Notes: generated by a model not told the origin, from the sequence alone. DNA of 64,000 bases from Lacinutrix neustonica (GCF_026625145.1 NZ_CP113088.1:3709501-3773500); one strand, 5' to 3'; counted from the first letter of the stretch, positions 31,643-42,566 are shown. Program-made: numbers and translations.

Positions 31643-33130
31643 ATGGGAAAAAAAGCACCCCTTGTAAACAAAGATTATGATCTTATTTGTGTAGGTGGCG
31701 GGATAATGAGCGCGACACTAGCGCTTCGGTAAAATTGGTTAAGCCGGACCTTCGTATTCTCATTTTAGAACGTTTAGACGCCGTAGGTTTAGAAAGTTCG
31801 GCCGCTTGGAATAATGCAGGGACGGGGCATTCTGCTTTGTGTGAATTAAATTATACTCCGTAAATTGGGAATACAGTAGCGTGTTCTAAAGCCTTTGAGA
31901 TTTGCACGCAATTTGAGTTGTCAAAGCAGTTTTGGAGCTATTTAATTGAAGAAAAACGCATTGATACCCCTAAGGATTTTATTAATCCAGTACCGCACCA
32001 CAGTTGGGTTACGGGAGAGGCTAATGTCACGTTTCTTAAAAAGCGTTTCGATGCTTTAAAAGTGCATTATATGTTTGAGGAGATGGCGTTTACCACTGCT
32101 GTTGAAAAGATGAAAGCATGGTTTCCTCTAATTGCTAATAATAGGGGGTCAGATGAACTCATGGCGGCCACGCGTATGGAGCGAGGAACCGAGATGAATT
32201 TTGGAGCACTTACAAAAAAACTGTTTTCCGTTCTTGAAACGGAATTTAATACGCCTGTACATTGTCATGAGGAGGTTGTGGATATTGATCCCGACGAAGA
32301 TGTGGAATGGGCGGTAGAGGTGCAAAATTTAAAAACGGGACAACGGCAATTTTTAGATGCAAAGCATGTATTTATTGGTGCAGGGGGAGGAAGTTTACTC
32401 TTATTACAAAAAGTAGAGATTGAAGAAAAAGAGGGCTATGGTGGGTTTCCAGTAAGTGGTGAATGGTTGGTTTGTAAAAACGAAACCATTATTAAGCAGC
32501 ATTTTGGAAAGGTATACAGTAAAGCAGGACCAAAAGATCCGCCTATGTCAACCCCACATTTAGATACGCGTTTTATTAATGGAAAGCGGCAATTAATGTT
32601 TGGGCCTTTTGCTGGTTTTAGTCCGAAGTTTTTAAAAGAAGGCTCCCCTTTAGATTTGTTTAAATCGGTGACCCTAGATAATATAAAACCCATGCTTAAT
32701 GCCTTTTGGGATAATTTACCCTTAACAAAATATTTAATAGAGCAGGTAACAGCAACTCACGACGACCGAATGAATGATTTAAGAACTTTTGTTAAAGATG
32801 CCAAAAGTGAAGATTGGGACATTCTAGTAGCAGGACAACGCGTTCAGATAATTAAGAAAAATCACTTTGAGCATGGTGAATTACAATTTGGTACTGAAGT
32901 AGTAAAAAGTAAAGATGGAAGTATTACTTGTTTATTGGGGGCCTCGCCAGGTGCGTCTACGGCAACCAAAGTGATGTTAGATGTTTTTGAGATTGCTTTT
33001 CCGAGAGGTGACTAATTCTGAAGTAGGGAGACGTAAATTGAAAGAGATAGTCCCGATTTGGAAGGCCGAAATGAATGAAGCCTTATTTAAAAAAACGATT
33101 GAACGTTCCGCTAAAACGCTTCAGCTTTAA
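31643..33130 (+). CDS. mqo: malate:quinone oxidoreductase (three sequence breaks)
   Basis: FAD-dependent peripheral membrane enzyme that oxidises malate to oxaloacetate and reduces quinone. It has an FAD motif ([15 protein letters not shown]), [20 protein letters not shown], and [13 protein letters not shown]. Repair gives 495 residues, the standard length. Breaks: 31726-31729 (TCTGG to TCGG, -1); 31858-31862 (CCAGA to CCGTA, an in-frame stop in TPEIGN); and 33001-33006 (CCAGA to CCGAGA, +1). Three hits in one core gene make true loss of function hard to believe. Confidence 0.94.
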
Positions 33131-33132
33131 AA

Positions 33133-33537
33133 CTAATTCATAGAAATTTTATCTTTTTGGTTTTCTATATCAATAATGCTGTGTACCCATTTGATGGCAT
33201 CGGTTAAATTATCAAAAATACCATAGGGCTTGTTGTAAAATTTTTTTTCAAACTCAGCATTGGCTCTCATGTTTTCAGTTGCGGGAATAATAGCCATCGC
33301 GACTAAATTTGGAATTTTCACAACTTCTTTATATACCATAGGGTCTACAGTGTAGGACTCGACTCTGTTAGAGATGTAAGCGATATTCTTATTTTTAAAA
33401 TGTTTTAATATGAGTTTTTTTAATGCTTTATTATGCTCTGGAGTAATGACAACCCCTTCTTTGATCTGCTTGATTAAGAAGTCATCGAAAATAAAAATTT
33501 CGGCATAATTACTGTTATAATAATGAAACATTCCCAT
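33133..33537 (-). CDS. flavobacterial protein, STAS/SpoIIAA-like size (tandem copy 1)
   Basis: 134 residues, starting MGMFHYYN and containing IAYISNRVESYTVDPM and KPYGIFDNLTDAIKWVHSI. Soluble, without signal peptide. Length and layout recall SpoIIAA-like/STAS proteins, but I cannot confirm the fold. It is a clear paralogue of the next gene, with about 60% identity by eye. It ends 3 bases from the mqo stop (convergent). Intact. Confidence 0.65.
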   Translation of the reverse strand: MGMFHYYNSNYAEIFIFDDFLIKQIKEGVVITPEHNKALKKLILKHFKNKNIAYISNRVESYTVDPMVYKEVVKIPNLVAMAIIPATENMRANAEFEKKFYNKPYGIFDNLTDAIKWVHSIIDIENQKDKISMN

Positions 33538-33623
33538 GTTTAGTGTTTTTGTGGTTAATATTAGACTGTTTAAAATAAAATGGAAAGTAAATGGGGTAAC
33601 GTTTAAAATTACACAAACTTTAA

Positions 33624-34028
33624 TTACATGTTTTTAACAACACTATTTTCAAAGGCGATGATGCTATGTACCCAAATAATAGCTGCAGATAAATTATCGA
33701 AAATTTCATAAGGTTTTTTATAAAACTGTTTTTCGTAATTGGCGCTTTTACGCATAGATTCTGTTTTAGGAATAACGGCCATGGCTACTAAATTAGGTAT
33801 TTGAGCCGTTTCTTTATAAGTCATAGGATCAACAGAGTAAGACATCACTCGATTTGAAATATAAGCGATGTTTTTATCCTGAAAATGGGTGTCAATTAAG
33901 GTTTTGAGTTCGGTATTGTGATGCGACTTAATGGTCACACCTTCTTTTATTTGATTGATTAAAAAATCATCAAAAATAAAGACTTCAGAGACTTTTAGAT
34001 TATAATAATGAAACATTCCCATGGTCAA
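33624..34028 (-). CDS. flavobacterial protein, STAS/SpoIIAA-like size (tandem copy 2)
   Basis: 134 residues and the upstream copy of the pair: MFHYYNLKVSEVFIFDDFLI, IAYISNRVMSYSVDPM and KPYEIFDNLSAAIIWVHSI align with copy 1 without gaps over almost all their length. Function unknown. The two copies are 86 bases apart on the same strand. Intact. Confidence 0.65.
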   Translation of the reverse strand: MTMGMFHYYNLKVSEVFIFDDFLINQIKEGVTIKSHHNTELKTLIDTHFQDKNIAYISNRVMSYSVDPMTYKETAQIPNLVAMAVIPKTESMRKSANYEKQFYKKPYEIFDNLSAAIIWVHSIIAFENSVVKNM

Positions 34029-34070
34029 TAGTTTTATTTATAGTAAGATAATGAAAATATAAGAAATAAA

Positions 34071-34110
34071 AAAAGCGACAGACTGCAATTAAATTACACT
34101 GTCGCTTTTT
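34071..34110 (-). terminator. hairpin terminator
   Basis: An 11-bp stem (AAAAGCGACAG, 34071-34081, with CTGTCGCTTTT, 34099-34109) with A/T tails on both sides, between the ASPIC gene and the paralogue pair. It most likely ends the ASPIC gene transcript. Confidence 0.75.
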
Positions 34111-34238
34111 CAAACTAACTAACTAACCATAACTTAAAAACGCAGTAATTCTTAGTTTATTTTGAATTAACAATATTTTATGATTTTGGGATGTGTTTTA
34201 TGCTGTATGAGTTTTGAAACGGTTTTACTAGGCCCTAA

Positions 34239-37200
34239 TTAAATCTGTAATAGGGTATTTGGATAAGTGATTTGAAACGCATGATTTGTCTTCACATTAT
34301 TAAGTGTAAAGATTTCGCCATTGCTCCATTTTATGGTGATATTTACAGAGAGATCTTTACCAAGCCCAAAATGCTGAATTTTAGGATGTACAGAGAGATA
34401 GCCAGTTGTGCTATGAATTTCGCGCCAAATGTTTTTGTGGTTGTCACTATTTAAAACCAATGAAGAGCCAATAGCATCTCTATTTATTTTAACGTCTCGG
34501 GTTGCCAACGAGTTTTATTTTTATCCAACGATTGGATTTAGAGGTTTCATTTTCTAATAGAGTAGCCTGGTCATGATAGTTGTTAATAATGATATCTAAA
34601 TCGCCATCATTATCATAATCTAAGTAGCTGGCGCTCCTAGCATTACTGTCTAAATCGGCTCCTAGAGCTTGGGCTTCATTGGTTAAGAGGCCATTATTAT
34701 TAACAAAAAACACATTTTTTTCTCTGTTACTTTTAGCATAGGTGATGCTGTTTGACTGCTCTTTGTCATTATAATAAAAAGGGTTTTCGATGGAATAAAC
34801 ACTAAAATCATTCATACCATTCAAGCAATACAAATCTTCATCCCCGTCATTATCAAAGTCAAAAAAATCAGCATCCCATGACCAACCTGTTGAGGAATAC
34901 CCTCTACCTATATTTGAAGATAAGCGAAAGGATTTTAAAGTGTTATTTTCTACGTCGGAAATAAAAAGATCATTAGCCTCAATTGTTCTAATTCGGTCAT
35001 TTTATCTCTGTCGAATTTCATCGTTGTGTTTGAGTTTGGACTTACATACTTTTCATCCTTTTGCATGACTACGATGTTTGAAATGTAAAAATCGGGAAAT
35101 AGATCACCATTCAAATCGGTTATACCAACATTCATGGTATACGAAGGTTTGTCGGTTTTTAGTTGTTTGCTAACTTCGTTAAACACTCCTGAAGGCGTGT
35201 TGTAATAGTATTGATTAACTCCAAAATCATTGCCTACAATGAGGTCTTGTAACCCATCTTGATTGATGTCTGCATGCCCTAGTGCTTGGGTCCATCCCTT
35301 ATTGGATTCTTGATTTTTAGTGAATTCGACTTCAATAAATTTAAAATCACCTAAATTTTTAAAGAGTTTATTTGGCATCCCATTTTGATTGTTCCGACTT
35401 AAAGTGGGCAACTGTCCGTCGACATAATTACCAAAATAACCAATAAAAATATCTAGAAGCCCATCATTATCGTAGTCGAAAGTAGTGGCTGGTCCAGCAA
35501 CGGCATGTGCTCCACCAAGATTTGCTGTGTCTGTGACCTCTATGAAATTTAGGCCATCTTTGTTTTTGAGCATGCTGTGAGGCCTATTAACATAGGTTAT
35601 AAAAATATCTTGAAAACCATCATTATTAAAATCGGCAATAATAGGCTGTCTAGGTTCTCCAAAGGAGCTTAGAGCGTCATTCCATGTATTTATGTGACTC
35701 CTTTTTGTGATATCTCTAAATAGTCCAGATTCTGAATTTAAAAAGAGCTTGTTCCCATAACCACCCAAGAGAAGTATGTCTATTAAACCGTCGTTGTTAA
35801 TATCTTCACAAGCTACACCGGAGCCTCCAAAAGCAGGAGGGATGGCCAATTTTATTGTGTTTTCTGAATCTGAAACCGTGTAGCTTCTTATGTGTCTGCT
35901 TAACCAGTCTGACGATTTATGGGTGAAATTAATATTGGTTTTTTTATTAGCAATCTTAAAAATAGATGTGCTGTTACTCACTGATTTTGAAGACTGTATT
36001 TTAGTGGTCTGTTGTTCTGTTTTATTAAAATTATAAGTGTCGATAGCGTTTTGAACTCTAGAAAATCCTTGAAAAATATCTTGAACGTCTAAATGCTGTT
36101 TTTGTTCCGTATGAGAATATTCTCCCGCTAATCTTAAAACAAGAACCCCCATTTGAGCAATGCCTTCGGCTATTAGTTCTGCAGCATTTGGATCGATGCT
36201 TTTAATTTCAGCCGTTGTTAAATCGTTTAAGGTGTAGTCTAATATATTCCAATGAAAACCACTATCCCTGAACGCGTCAAGGTCATACGATTCAATGGTG
36301 ACCTTATTATTTTTACTGTTAGGAAAAAAAGTCACGTCTTCAAAATTATTAATGTCTAATGGTTGAAAACTGAACAATGCTTTTTGCACCTGTTCTACTC
36401 TAATAATATTGGTAGCATTGTCATTTGAGACCTTAATAAGCGCTGTTGTAAACTGAATTAAGGACTCCATATAATAGTGTCTTAGTTCGTTTGATAGTTT
36501 TTGGTCTGTAGGCCATTTTTGTTTGGCAAAATAGACTTGTATGTTTCTAAGAAAAACACTTGCATTCAGGTCATTGTAGGTTTCGTATGATTTTAATTTC
36601 TGCGTTATAATGGCTTTAACCACCGAGTTGCTGCCGGTTTTATGCGATTTAGAAATTTCTGTTGTGTTAGGATAGTCTACCGAAGCTATACTTTTTAAAT
36701 GCTCTGAATACTTTATAACGTCTACCCAACTTTTTGATAATAACGCTTTGGTAATAAACTGTAAATTATTTTCTCTTGATTTCGAGTCAGCACTCTTTAA
36801 AGTAACCAACGTTAAAATATTAACATATTCATTCACTAATACCATAGCTTCAGAATCAAATGGTAATAAGGGATCTGAAACAAATAAGAGCACATCTTGT
36901 TCTACAGAAAGTAACGAACGGTAGCTATAAGAAACCGAAGCATATTGGTTATAATCAAGTTTTGAAATGGTAATTGTTCCTGTTTTTAGTTCGTACTCGT
37001 AATCACCTAGGTCATTTGTATTGTAGTTTGATAGCGTACTAATTATAGTTTTTAAATGTTTAATTTTAATACTATTATCACCATCTTTTTCTGCTTCTTG
37101 TGAGCCCTTTTTTCTAAGGTAATAAATGATTTCTTTCTGAATTTCAATTTTTAAATTTCTAGCGGCTTCATTTAGAGGTGTGCCATACATGAAATCTTCA

Positions 37201-37361
37201 AGCCTATTGGCTGTCGCATAGCATTTAGGATCTTTTTCTTTTTCTAATTCATAGATCTTATTGATAATTTCTGAGATGGGAGAATGTTCTTGAGAAAAGA
37301 CGTCTGTTCGAAAAAAGAAGAGAGACAAGAAAACTACTGTATAACGGATATGCTTTTTCAT
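34239..37361 (-). CDS. exported VCBS/FG-GAP repeat protein with ASPIC/UnbV domain (two frame breaks)
   Basis: About 1040 residues. A signal peptide (MKKHIRYTVVFLSLFFF) is followed by a helical region of about 450 residues with no recognised domain. Six or seven FG-GAP/VCBS blades follow, each with a calcium loop (DINNDGLID, DFNNDGFQD, DYDNDGLLD, DINQDGLQD, DFDNDGDED, DYDNDGDLD), and then a C-terminal ASPIC/UnbV-type domain. Probably a surface or periplasmic beta-propeller. Breaks: 34993-34996 (TCTGG to TCGG, -1) and 34495-34500 (TCTGG to TCTCGG, +1). Function unknown. Confidence 0.83.
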
Positions 37362-37548
37362 TAACCTGTTTTATTTAAGGAGTGTAAATGTATGTAAAGA
37401 AATATAAAGTCATTTTGTAATTATAAAAGAAGTTGTTATCAAGCACAAGTGCCCTTATATTTAATGTTTTAGACGAATAAAACATAAAATAAATTTTGCA
37501 ACTAAATAAATAGACTACTTTCGGACTATTAATCAAACTATTCTTAAT

Positions 37549-39075
37549 ATGAAAAAACAACTACCTTATTTATTACTATTATTTATTCTATTTAGCTCTT
37601 CTTTATTTGCGCAAATAGATCAAGACGTACCGGATTCTAGAGTGCAAACGATTGCCGAAGATTTAATTGTGCAAGGCAGTATTGCGGTTGGTACAGATGC
37701 TATCAGCGGTGAGTCTTTTGGGTTTGATACCTTCAGGTTAAAAGAAAATAATCTAAGAATTCATTTTGATGACACCTCTACAAGTGGAACTTTTCCAAGT
37801 AATGATTGGAGAATAGCTATTAATGACGCTGCTAATGGTGGTGCTAATTACTTTGCAGTAGAAGATGCTACCGCAGGAACGATTCCTTTTACTCTTAGAG
37901 CAGGAGCGGGAGCAAATGCCTTATTTGTTAGTGGAACTGGGGGTAATGTTGGTTTAGGTACAGATGCTCCAGTTGTTGAATTGCATGTCGCAGATGGCGA
38001 TTCACCAGCCTTTCGTTTGGAGCAAAATGGCGCTAGCGGTTTTACGCCTCAAACATGGGATATTGCAGGTAATGAAACGAATTTCTTTGTTCGCGACGTG
38101 ACTAATGGTAGTACGCTACCTTTTAGAATTCAACCGGGGGCACCAACAAGTGCTTTATACGTAGCTGCAAATGGTAATATTGGTTTAGGTACGGCAGCGC
38201 CCTCTCAAAAATTAGATGTAGAAGGAAGTGCAGATGTTCTTGATAATTTATATGTTGGCGCTCAAATTGGAGTGGGTACAACGACTCCAAATGCAAGTGC
38301 TTCTTTAGATCTTACAGCGGCAGATAAAGGACTATTATTAAACCGTCTGACGACGGCAGAAAGAACAACTTTAGCGAGCACAGCGGTTGCGGGAATGCTA
38401 GTGTATGATACTGAAGATAGTCAAATCTATTTCTATAACGGAACAGAATGGGCAAATCAAATAACAGACTTGACCGATGTGATGACTTCAATATCTGCAT
38501 TGCAAACAACGGTGGTGTCTTTACAAACGGCTGTTACTGGCTTGCAGAATGAGAATGCTGCACAACAAACGGCTATTACTGACTTGCAGAATGAGAATGC
38601 AGTACAGCAGACTTCTATTACTGATTTACAGAATGAGAATATTGCACAACAAACGGATATTACTACTCTGCAAAATGAAAATACTGCACACCAAACAGCT
38701 ATTACTGATTTACAGAATGAGAATGCTGCACAGCAAGCAGAAATTGATGCGATTAATGCTTGTGCTTGTGATGGTACTTTGGGCCTAACTGATTTTGAGC
38801 AAGAGCCTGATGGCAATGGGATTATATTAGAACAAAACATTCCAAATCCATTCAACTCATCTACCATTATAAATTACAACATACCAACGAACTATAGTAA
38901 AGCATACATTAAGGTTATTTCCGCTTTGGGTGAGGTTATTTACGATATGCCTATCACTAAGTTTGGTAAAGGATCACTTACTTTAAATAAAAGTAATTTA
39001 CAATCGGCAGTTTACTTTTATTCACTTTATGTGGACGGTAAAAAAATAGCTACTAAAAGATTAGTTGTTAATTAA
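37549..39075 (+). CDS. T9SS-secreted fibre-like protein with coiled-coil repeats
   Basis: 508 residues, intact. A signal peptide (MKKQLPYLLLLFILFSSSLFA) is followed by beta-rich fibre-like repeats of the GNVGLGTDAP / GNIGLGTAAP type. Next come a tail-fibre-like module (ASASLDLTAADKGLLL ... GMLVYDTEDSQIYFYNG), five 14-residue coiled-coil repeats (LQNENAAQQTAI-like), a CACDG segment and a type A T9SS sorting domain (IPNPFNSSTIINYNI ... AVYFYSLYVDGK). It probably forms a trimeric surface fibre; this is inferred from the heptad pattern and resemblance to tail fibres. Confidence 0.85.
   Translation: MKKQLPYLLLLFILFSSSLFAQIDQDVPDSRVQTIAEDLIVQGSIAVGTDAISGESFGFDTFRLKENNLRIHFDDTSTSGTFPSNDWRIAINDAANGGANYFAVEDATAGTIPFTLRAGAGANALFVSGTGGNVGLGTDAPVVELHVADGDSPAFRLEQNGASGFTPQTWDIAGNETNFFVRDVTNGSTLPFRIQPGAPTSALYVAANGNIGLGTAAPSQKLDVEGSADVLDNLYVGAQIGVGTTTPNASASLDLTAADKGLLLNRLTTAERTTLASTAVAGMLVYDTEDSQIYFYNGTEWANQITDLTDVMTSISALQTTVVSLQTAVTGLQNENAAQQTAITDLQNENAVQQTSITDLQNENIAQQTDITTLQNENTAHQTAITDLQNENAAQQAEIDAINACACDGTLGLTDFEQEPDGNGIILEQNIPNPFNSSTIINYNIPTNYSKAYIKVISALGEVIYDMPITKFGKGSLTLNKSNLQSAVYFYSLYVDGKKIATKRLVVN
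38536..38745 (+). repeat. five tandem 42-base repeats encoding a coiled coil
   Basis: Units start at 38536, 38578, 38620, 38662 and 38704. Each encodes 14 residues of the form T-x-LQNEN-xx-QQTxI, two heptads with Ile/Leu at a/d-like positions and a conserved NEN. Units differ by synonymous and a few replacement changes, so the array is not brand new. Confidence 0.9.
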
Positions 39076-39095
39076 AAACTGGTTAATGATAATGA

Positions 39096-39130
39096 AAAGC
39101 GCTCGCAAATAATTGCGAGCGCTTTTTTTT
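39096..39130 (+). terminator. strong hairpin terminator
   Basis: A perfect 13-bp stem (39096-39108 with 39113-39125), a 4-base loop and a T8 tail, after the fibre gene. Confidence 0.92.
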
Positions 39131-39188
39131 AATACACACTATTATGAAAACATGTTAATAGTTATTGGTAAGTACAATGGTACTTGTA

Positions 39189-41798
39189 TTAGAGTGCTTT
39201 TGTAACTAAGTCGTCTTGATTTCTAAAGACCAACTCGTTGTCAAAGGCATCTAATAAAATGATGGAATCTGTTGTTACTTTACCGGATAAAATGGCTTTA
39301 CTCAACTGGTTTAATACTTCTTTTTGAATGACTCTTTTTACCGGTCTAGCACCATACTCGGATGATATCCTTTTTCTGCCAAATAATTTAGGGCTTACGG
39401 GGTGGCATCAAATGTAATGCCTTGTTGTTCTATCATTTTAGTGATGCCTTTGAGTTGTAATCCAACAATTTCTTTTATGTTTTCTTTTGTTAAAGGGGTG
39501 AACAAAATAGTATCATCTATTCTATTTAAAAACTCCGGTCTCACCGTTTGTTTTAACAAACCTAAGACATCTACTTTCGCTGATTCCATTGCGGTTTCAA
39601 CATCTTTTATGGCATCAAAACGTTCTTGAATAATCCGGCTTCCCATGTTCGAGGTCATGATGATGATGGTGTTTTTAAAATCGGCAACACGTCCTTTGTT
39701 GTCGGTTAAATGCCCTTCATCTAGGACTTGTAATAAAATATTAAAGGTGTCTCGGATGTGCTTTTTCAATTTCATCTAATAAGACTACTGAATAGGGTTT
39801 TCTTCTAACTGCTTCAGTTAATTGTCCGCCTTCTTCGTATCCAACATATCCTGGAGGTGCACCAACCAAACGACTTACTGCATGGCGTTCTTGATATTCA
39901 CTCATATCGATTCTTGTTAGAGCGCTTTCATCATCAAATAAATATTCAGCCAACGCCTTAGCTAATTCTGTTTTACCCACACCAGTCGTTCCTAAAAAAA
40001 GAAAAGTACCGATGGGCTTTTTAGGATTTTGTAAGCCTGCTCTAGATCGGCGTACGGCATCACTTACAGCAACAATGGCTTCTTCTTGTCCAACCACTCT
40101 TTTATGCAACTGCTCTTCTAATTTTAAAAGTTTTTCACGGTCACTTTGTAGCATTTTGGTCACGGGGATGCCGGTCCATTTTGCCACGACTTCTGCAATG
40201 TCTTCATAGGTGACTTCTTCTTTAATCAAAGAGCTTTCAGATTGATTTTCCTGAAGGTTTTTCTGAAGGGCTTCAAGTGTTTCCTGTGCTTCTTTAATTT
40301 TTCCGTAACGCAATTCTGCGACTTTACCATAGTCCCCATCACGCTCGGCTTTTTCGGCTTCTAGCTTGAAATCTTCAATCTCAGATTTTTTATTCTGGAT
40401 ATTATCGACCACTTCTTTCTCACTTTTCCATTTCGCATTTAATTCGTTTCGCTCTTCTTTTAAATTAGCTAAATCATTGCGAAGGCTTTTTAATTTTGCT
40501 TCATCTTTTTCACGCTTTATGGCTTCTATTTCAATTTCAAGCTGCATGATTTTTCGATCTAAGACATCCAGTTCTTCAGGCTTACTATTGATTTCCATTC
40601 TCAGTTTTGAAGCTGCTTCATCCATTAAATCAATCGCTTTATCTGGTAAAAACCGATTGGTAATGTACCGTTGAGATAATTCTACGGCACCAATGATCGC
40701 TTCGTCTTTGATGCGTACTTTATGGTGGGTTTCATATTTTTCTTTAATACCACGAAGAATTGAAATAGCACTTTCTGTGTCCGGCTCGTTCACCATGACT
40801 TTTTGAAAACGACGCTCTAAAGCTTTGTCTTTTTCAAAGTACTTTTGATATTCATCTAATGTGGTGGCGCCAATAGCTCGTAATTCACCTCCGGCTAGTG
40901 CTGGTTTTAAAATGTTTGCCGCATCCATGGCGCCTTGACCACCACCAGCGCCCACTAAGGTGTGAATTTCATCTATAAACAGCACAATATCTCCATCACT
41001 ATTGGTCACTTCCTTAATCACTGCTTTTAAACGCTCTTCAAACTCACCCTTAAACTTAGCGCCTGCAATTAAGGCACCCATATCTAAAGCGAATATTTGC
41101 TTGTCTATTAAGTTTTCCGGGATGTCTCCATCAACTATTCTATGCGCTAAACCTTCTGCAATTGCCGTTTTTCCTGTGCCCGGTTCCCCAACTAAAATGG
41201 GGTTGTTTTTAGTACGACGAGATAAAATTTGAAGAATACGTCTAATTTCTTCATCTCGACCTATTACGGGGTCTAACTTACCGTCTTTAGCTAATTTGTT
41301 TAAATTTTTAGCATATTTATTTAGGGAGTTATAGGTTTCTTCTTGACTTTGTGAGGTTACGCGATCGCCTTGTCTTAGTTCATCTATAGATGCTTTTAGG
41401 CCTTTTTCAGTGACCCCTTGGTCTTTTAAAACCTGAGCAATTTTACTTTTAGATTTAAAAATGGCGACAATTAAATGTTCTATAGAAACATATTCATCAT
41501 CCATCTTTTTAGCAATCGTAGCGGCCTCATTTAAAGTTGATCCGGTTTCGCGAGAAATCATAATATCTCCACCAGAAACCTTGGGGAAACTTTGTAATTG
41601 CTTCTCTAAAATTTGTTGTAGCATAGGGATATTAACATTCATCTTCTTTAGAAGGAATGGTAACACGTTTTCATCAATCTCAAAAATGGCCTTAAAAATA
41701 TGCTCATTTTCTATTTGTTGATGTCCAAAGCTCTGAGCAAGTTGTTGTGCTTGCTGTATGGCTTCCTGTGATTTAATGGTATAATTATTAAAATTCAT
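39189..41798 (-). CDS. clpB: ATP-dependent disaggregase ClpB (three sequence breaks)
   Basis: Hsp100 chaperone that solubilises protein aggregates with DnaK. It has the Clp N domain ([20 protein letters not shown]), NBD1 with GEPGTGKTA, a long coiled-coil M domain, NBD2 with GTTGVGKTE and sensor regions. 869 residues after repair. Breaks: 39750-39755 (CCAGA to CCGAGA, +1), 39396-39400 (CCAGA to CCGTA, in-frame stop after FDATP) and 39358-39361 (CCAGA to CCGA, -1). The last two remove the conserved [13 protein letters not shown] region from the open frame. Two dyad motifs upstream may be heat-shock operators. Confidence 0.95.
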
Positions 41799-42127
41799 AT
41801 AATTATGTTATTTGTTTTCGTAAGGGCGAAAATGTTGTTATATTTATTCTTGTCTTTTTTATCATCTTAAGATTTTAATTTGTTAAGAAGAATAAGAGAC
41901 TTTTTTTCTCTTGTTTGATTGCTGTATTTCAATTATCTTACCAATACACAAAGGGAGACAAAATGTCTGAATTTAATTTCATGTAGCTGACTTTTTGTCA
42001 CTTTGCCTTGTGTGAATTCAGTTTTTGACTATAAGATACGAAATGGATTTCTATTGTAGAAGAAATAAAAATAAGAGATGAGAAAAAAAATAGTTTTCTA
42101 CTCTTAGAAATCTAATTAATAATTTAA
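41799..42127. other. divergent intergenic region of clpB and ytxJ
   Basis: 329 bases without a gene. It holds two short dyads (described separately) and an inverted repeat TTTTCG...CGAAAA at about 41815-41831, just upstream of the clpB start. I found no convincing TAnnTTTG element in the clpB direction. Confidence 0.5.
41956..42000. promoter_or_regulatory. paired TGTC-type dyads upstream of clpB
   Basis: AGACA-AAA-TGTCT (41956-41968) and TGAC-TTTTT-GTCA (41988-42000) are both palindromic, share the GTC half-site, and have centres 32 bases apart, about three helical turns. Position between clpB and ytxJ suggests a repressor or activator site for one or both. No regulator is identified. Confidence 0.45.
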
Positions 42128-42508
42128 GTGATGTTTAAAAAATTATTCGGTTCCAATGAGCCAAAAGAAGAAAAAATATTGCCTTGGATAGCTTTAAATC
42201 AGGAGATTCAATTAAATGACATAGAAGAAAAATCTAAAACGAAAACGCAAGTCATTTTTAAGCATTCGACACGTTGTGGTATTAGTCGGATGGTTATGAA
42301 TCAATTTGTTACAAGTTATGATACAGCTCTTGATATAGATCTGTATTATTTGGATTTGCTAAATTACAGAACCGTTTCAAACGAAGTGGGATATAAATTT
42401 CAAGTGATGCATCAATCGCCTCAGCTTATTATTATCAAAAATGGAGTAGTAGTATCTCATGCCAGTCATGATGCTATAAATGAGATAGATTTACGAAGGT
42501 TTTTATAA
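42128..42508 (+). CDS. ytxJ: bacillithiol-system protein YtxJ
   Basis: 126-residue thioredoxin-like monothiol protein of the bacillithiol system. IFKHSTRCGISRMVMNQF holds the single active Cys (CGIS), and HQSPQLIIIKNGVVVSHASH is the cis-Pro region. Proposed to act as a bacilliredoxin removing bacillithiol from oxidised proteins. Supports a Bacteroidota host that uses bacillithiol. Intact, followed by a terminator. Confidence 0.88.
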   Translation: MMFKKLFGSNEPKEEKILPWIALNQEIQLNDIEEKSKTKTQVIFKHSTRCGISRMVMNQFVTSYDTALDIDLYYLDLLNYRTVSNEVGYKFQVMHQSPQLIIIKNGVVVSHASHDAINEIDLRRFL

Positions 42509-42533
42509 AACCCCTGACGGCCTTTTTTTGAAA

Positions 42534-42566
42534 AAAACCTCCCAAATTACTTTGGGAGGTTTTTTA
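42534..42566. terminator. bidirectional hairpin terminator
   Basis: A 13-bp stem (42534-42546 with 42551-42563) with an A-run before and a T-run after, between convergent ytxJ and the lipoprotein gene whose stop abuts it. Confidence 0.9.

Noticed and set aside
38536..38745. CRISPR array
   Set aside because: The units are contiguous 42-base coding repeats without spacers.
38457..38867. Antisense ORF of 136 residues with periodic cysteines
   Set aside because: It is the shadow of the 42-base coiled-coil repeats in the sense gene.
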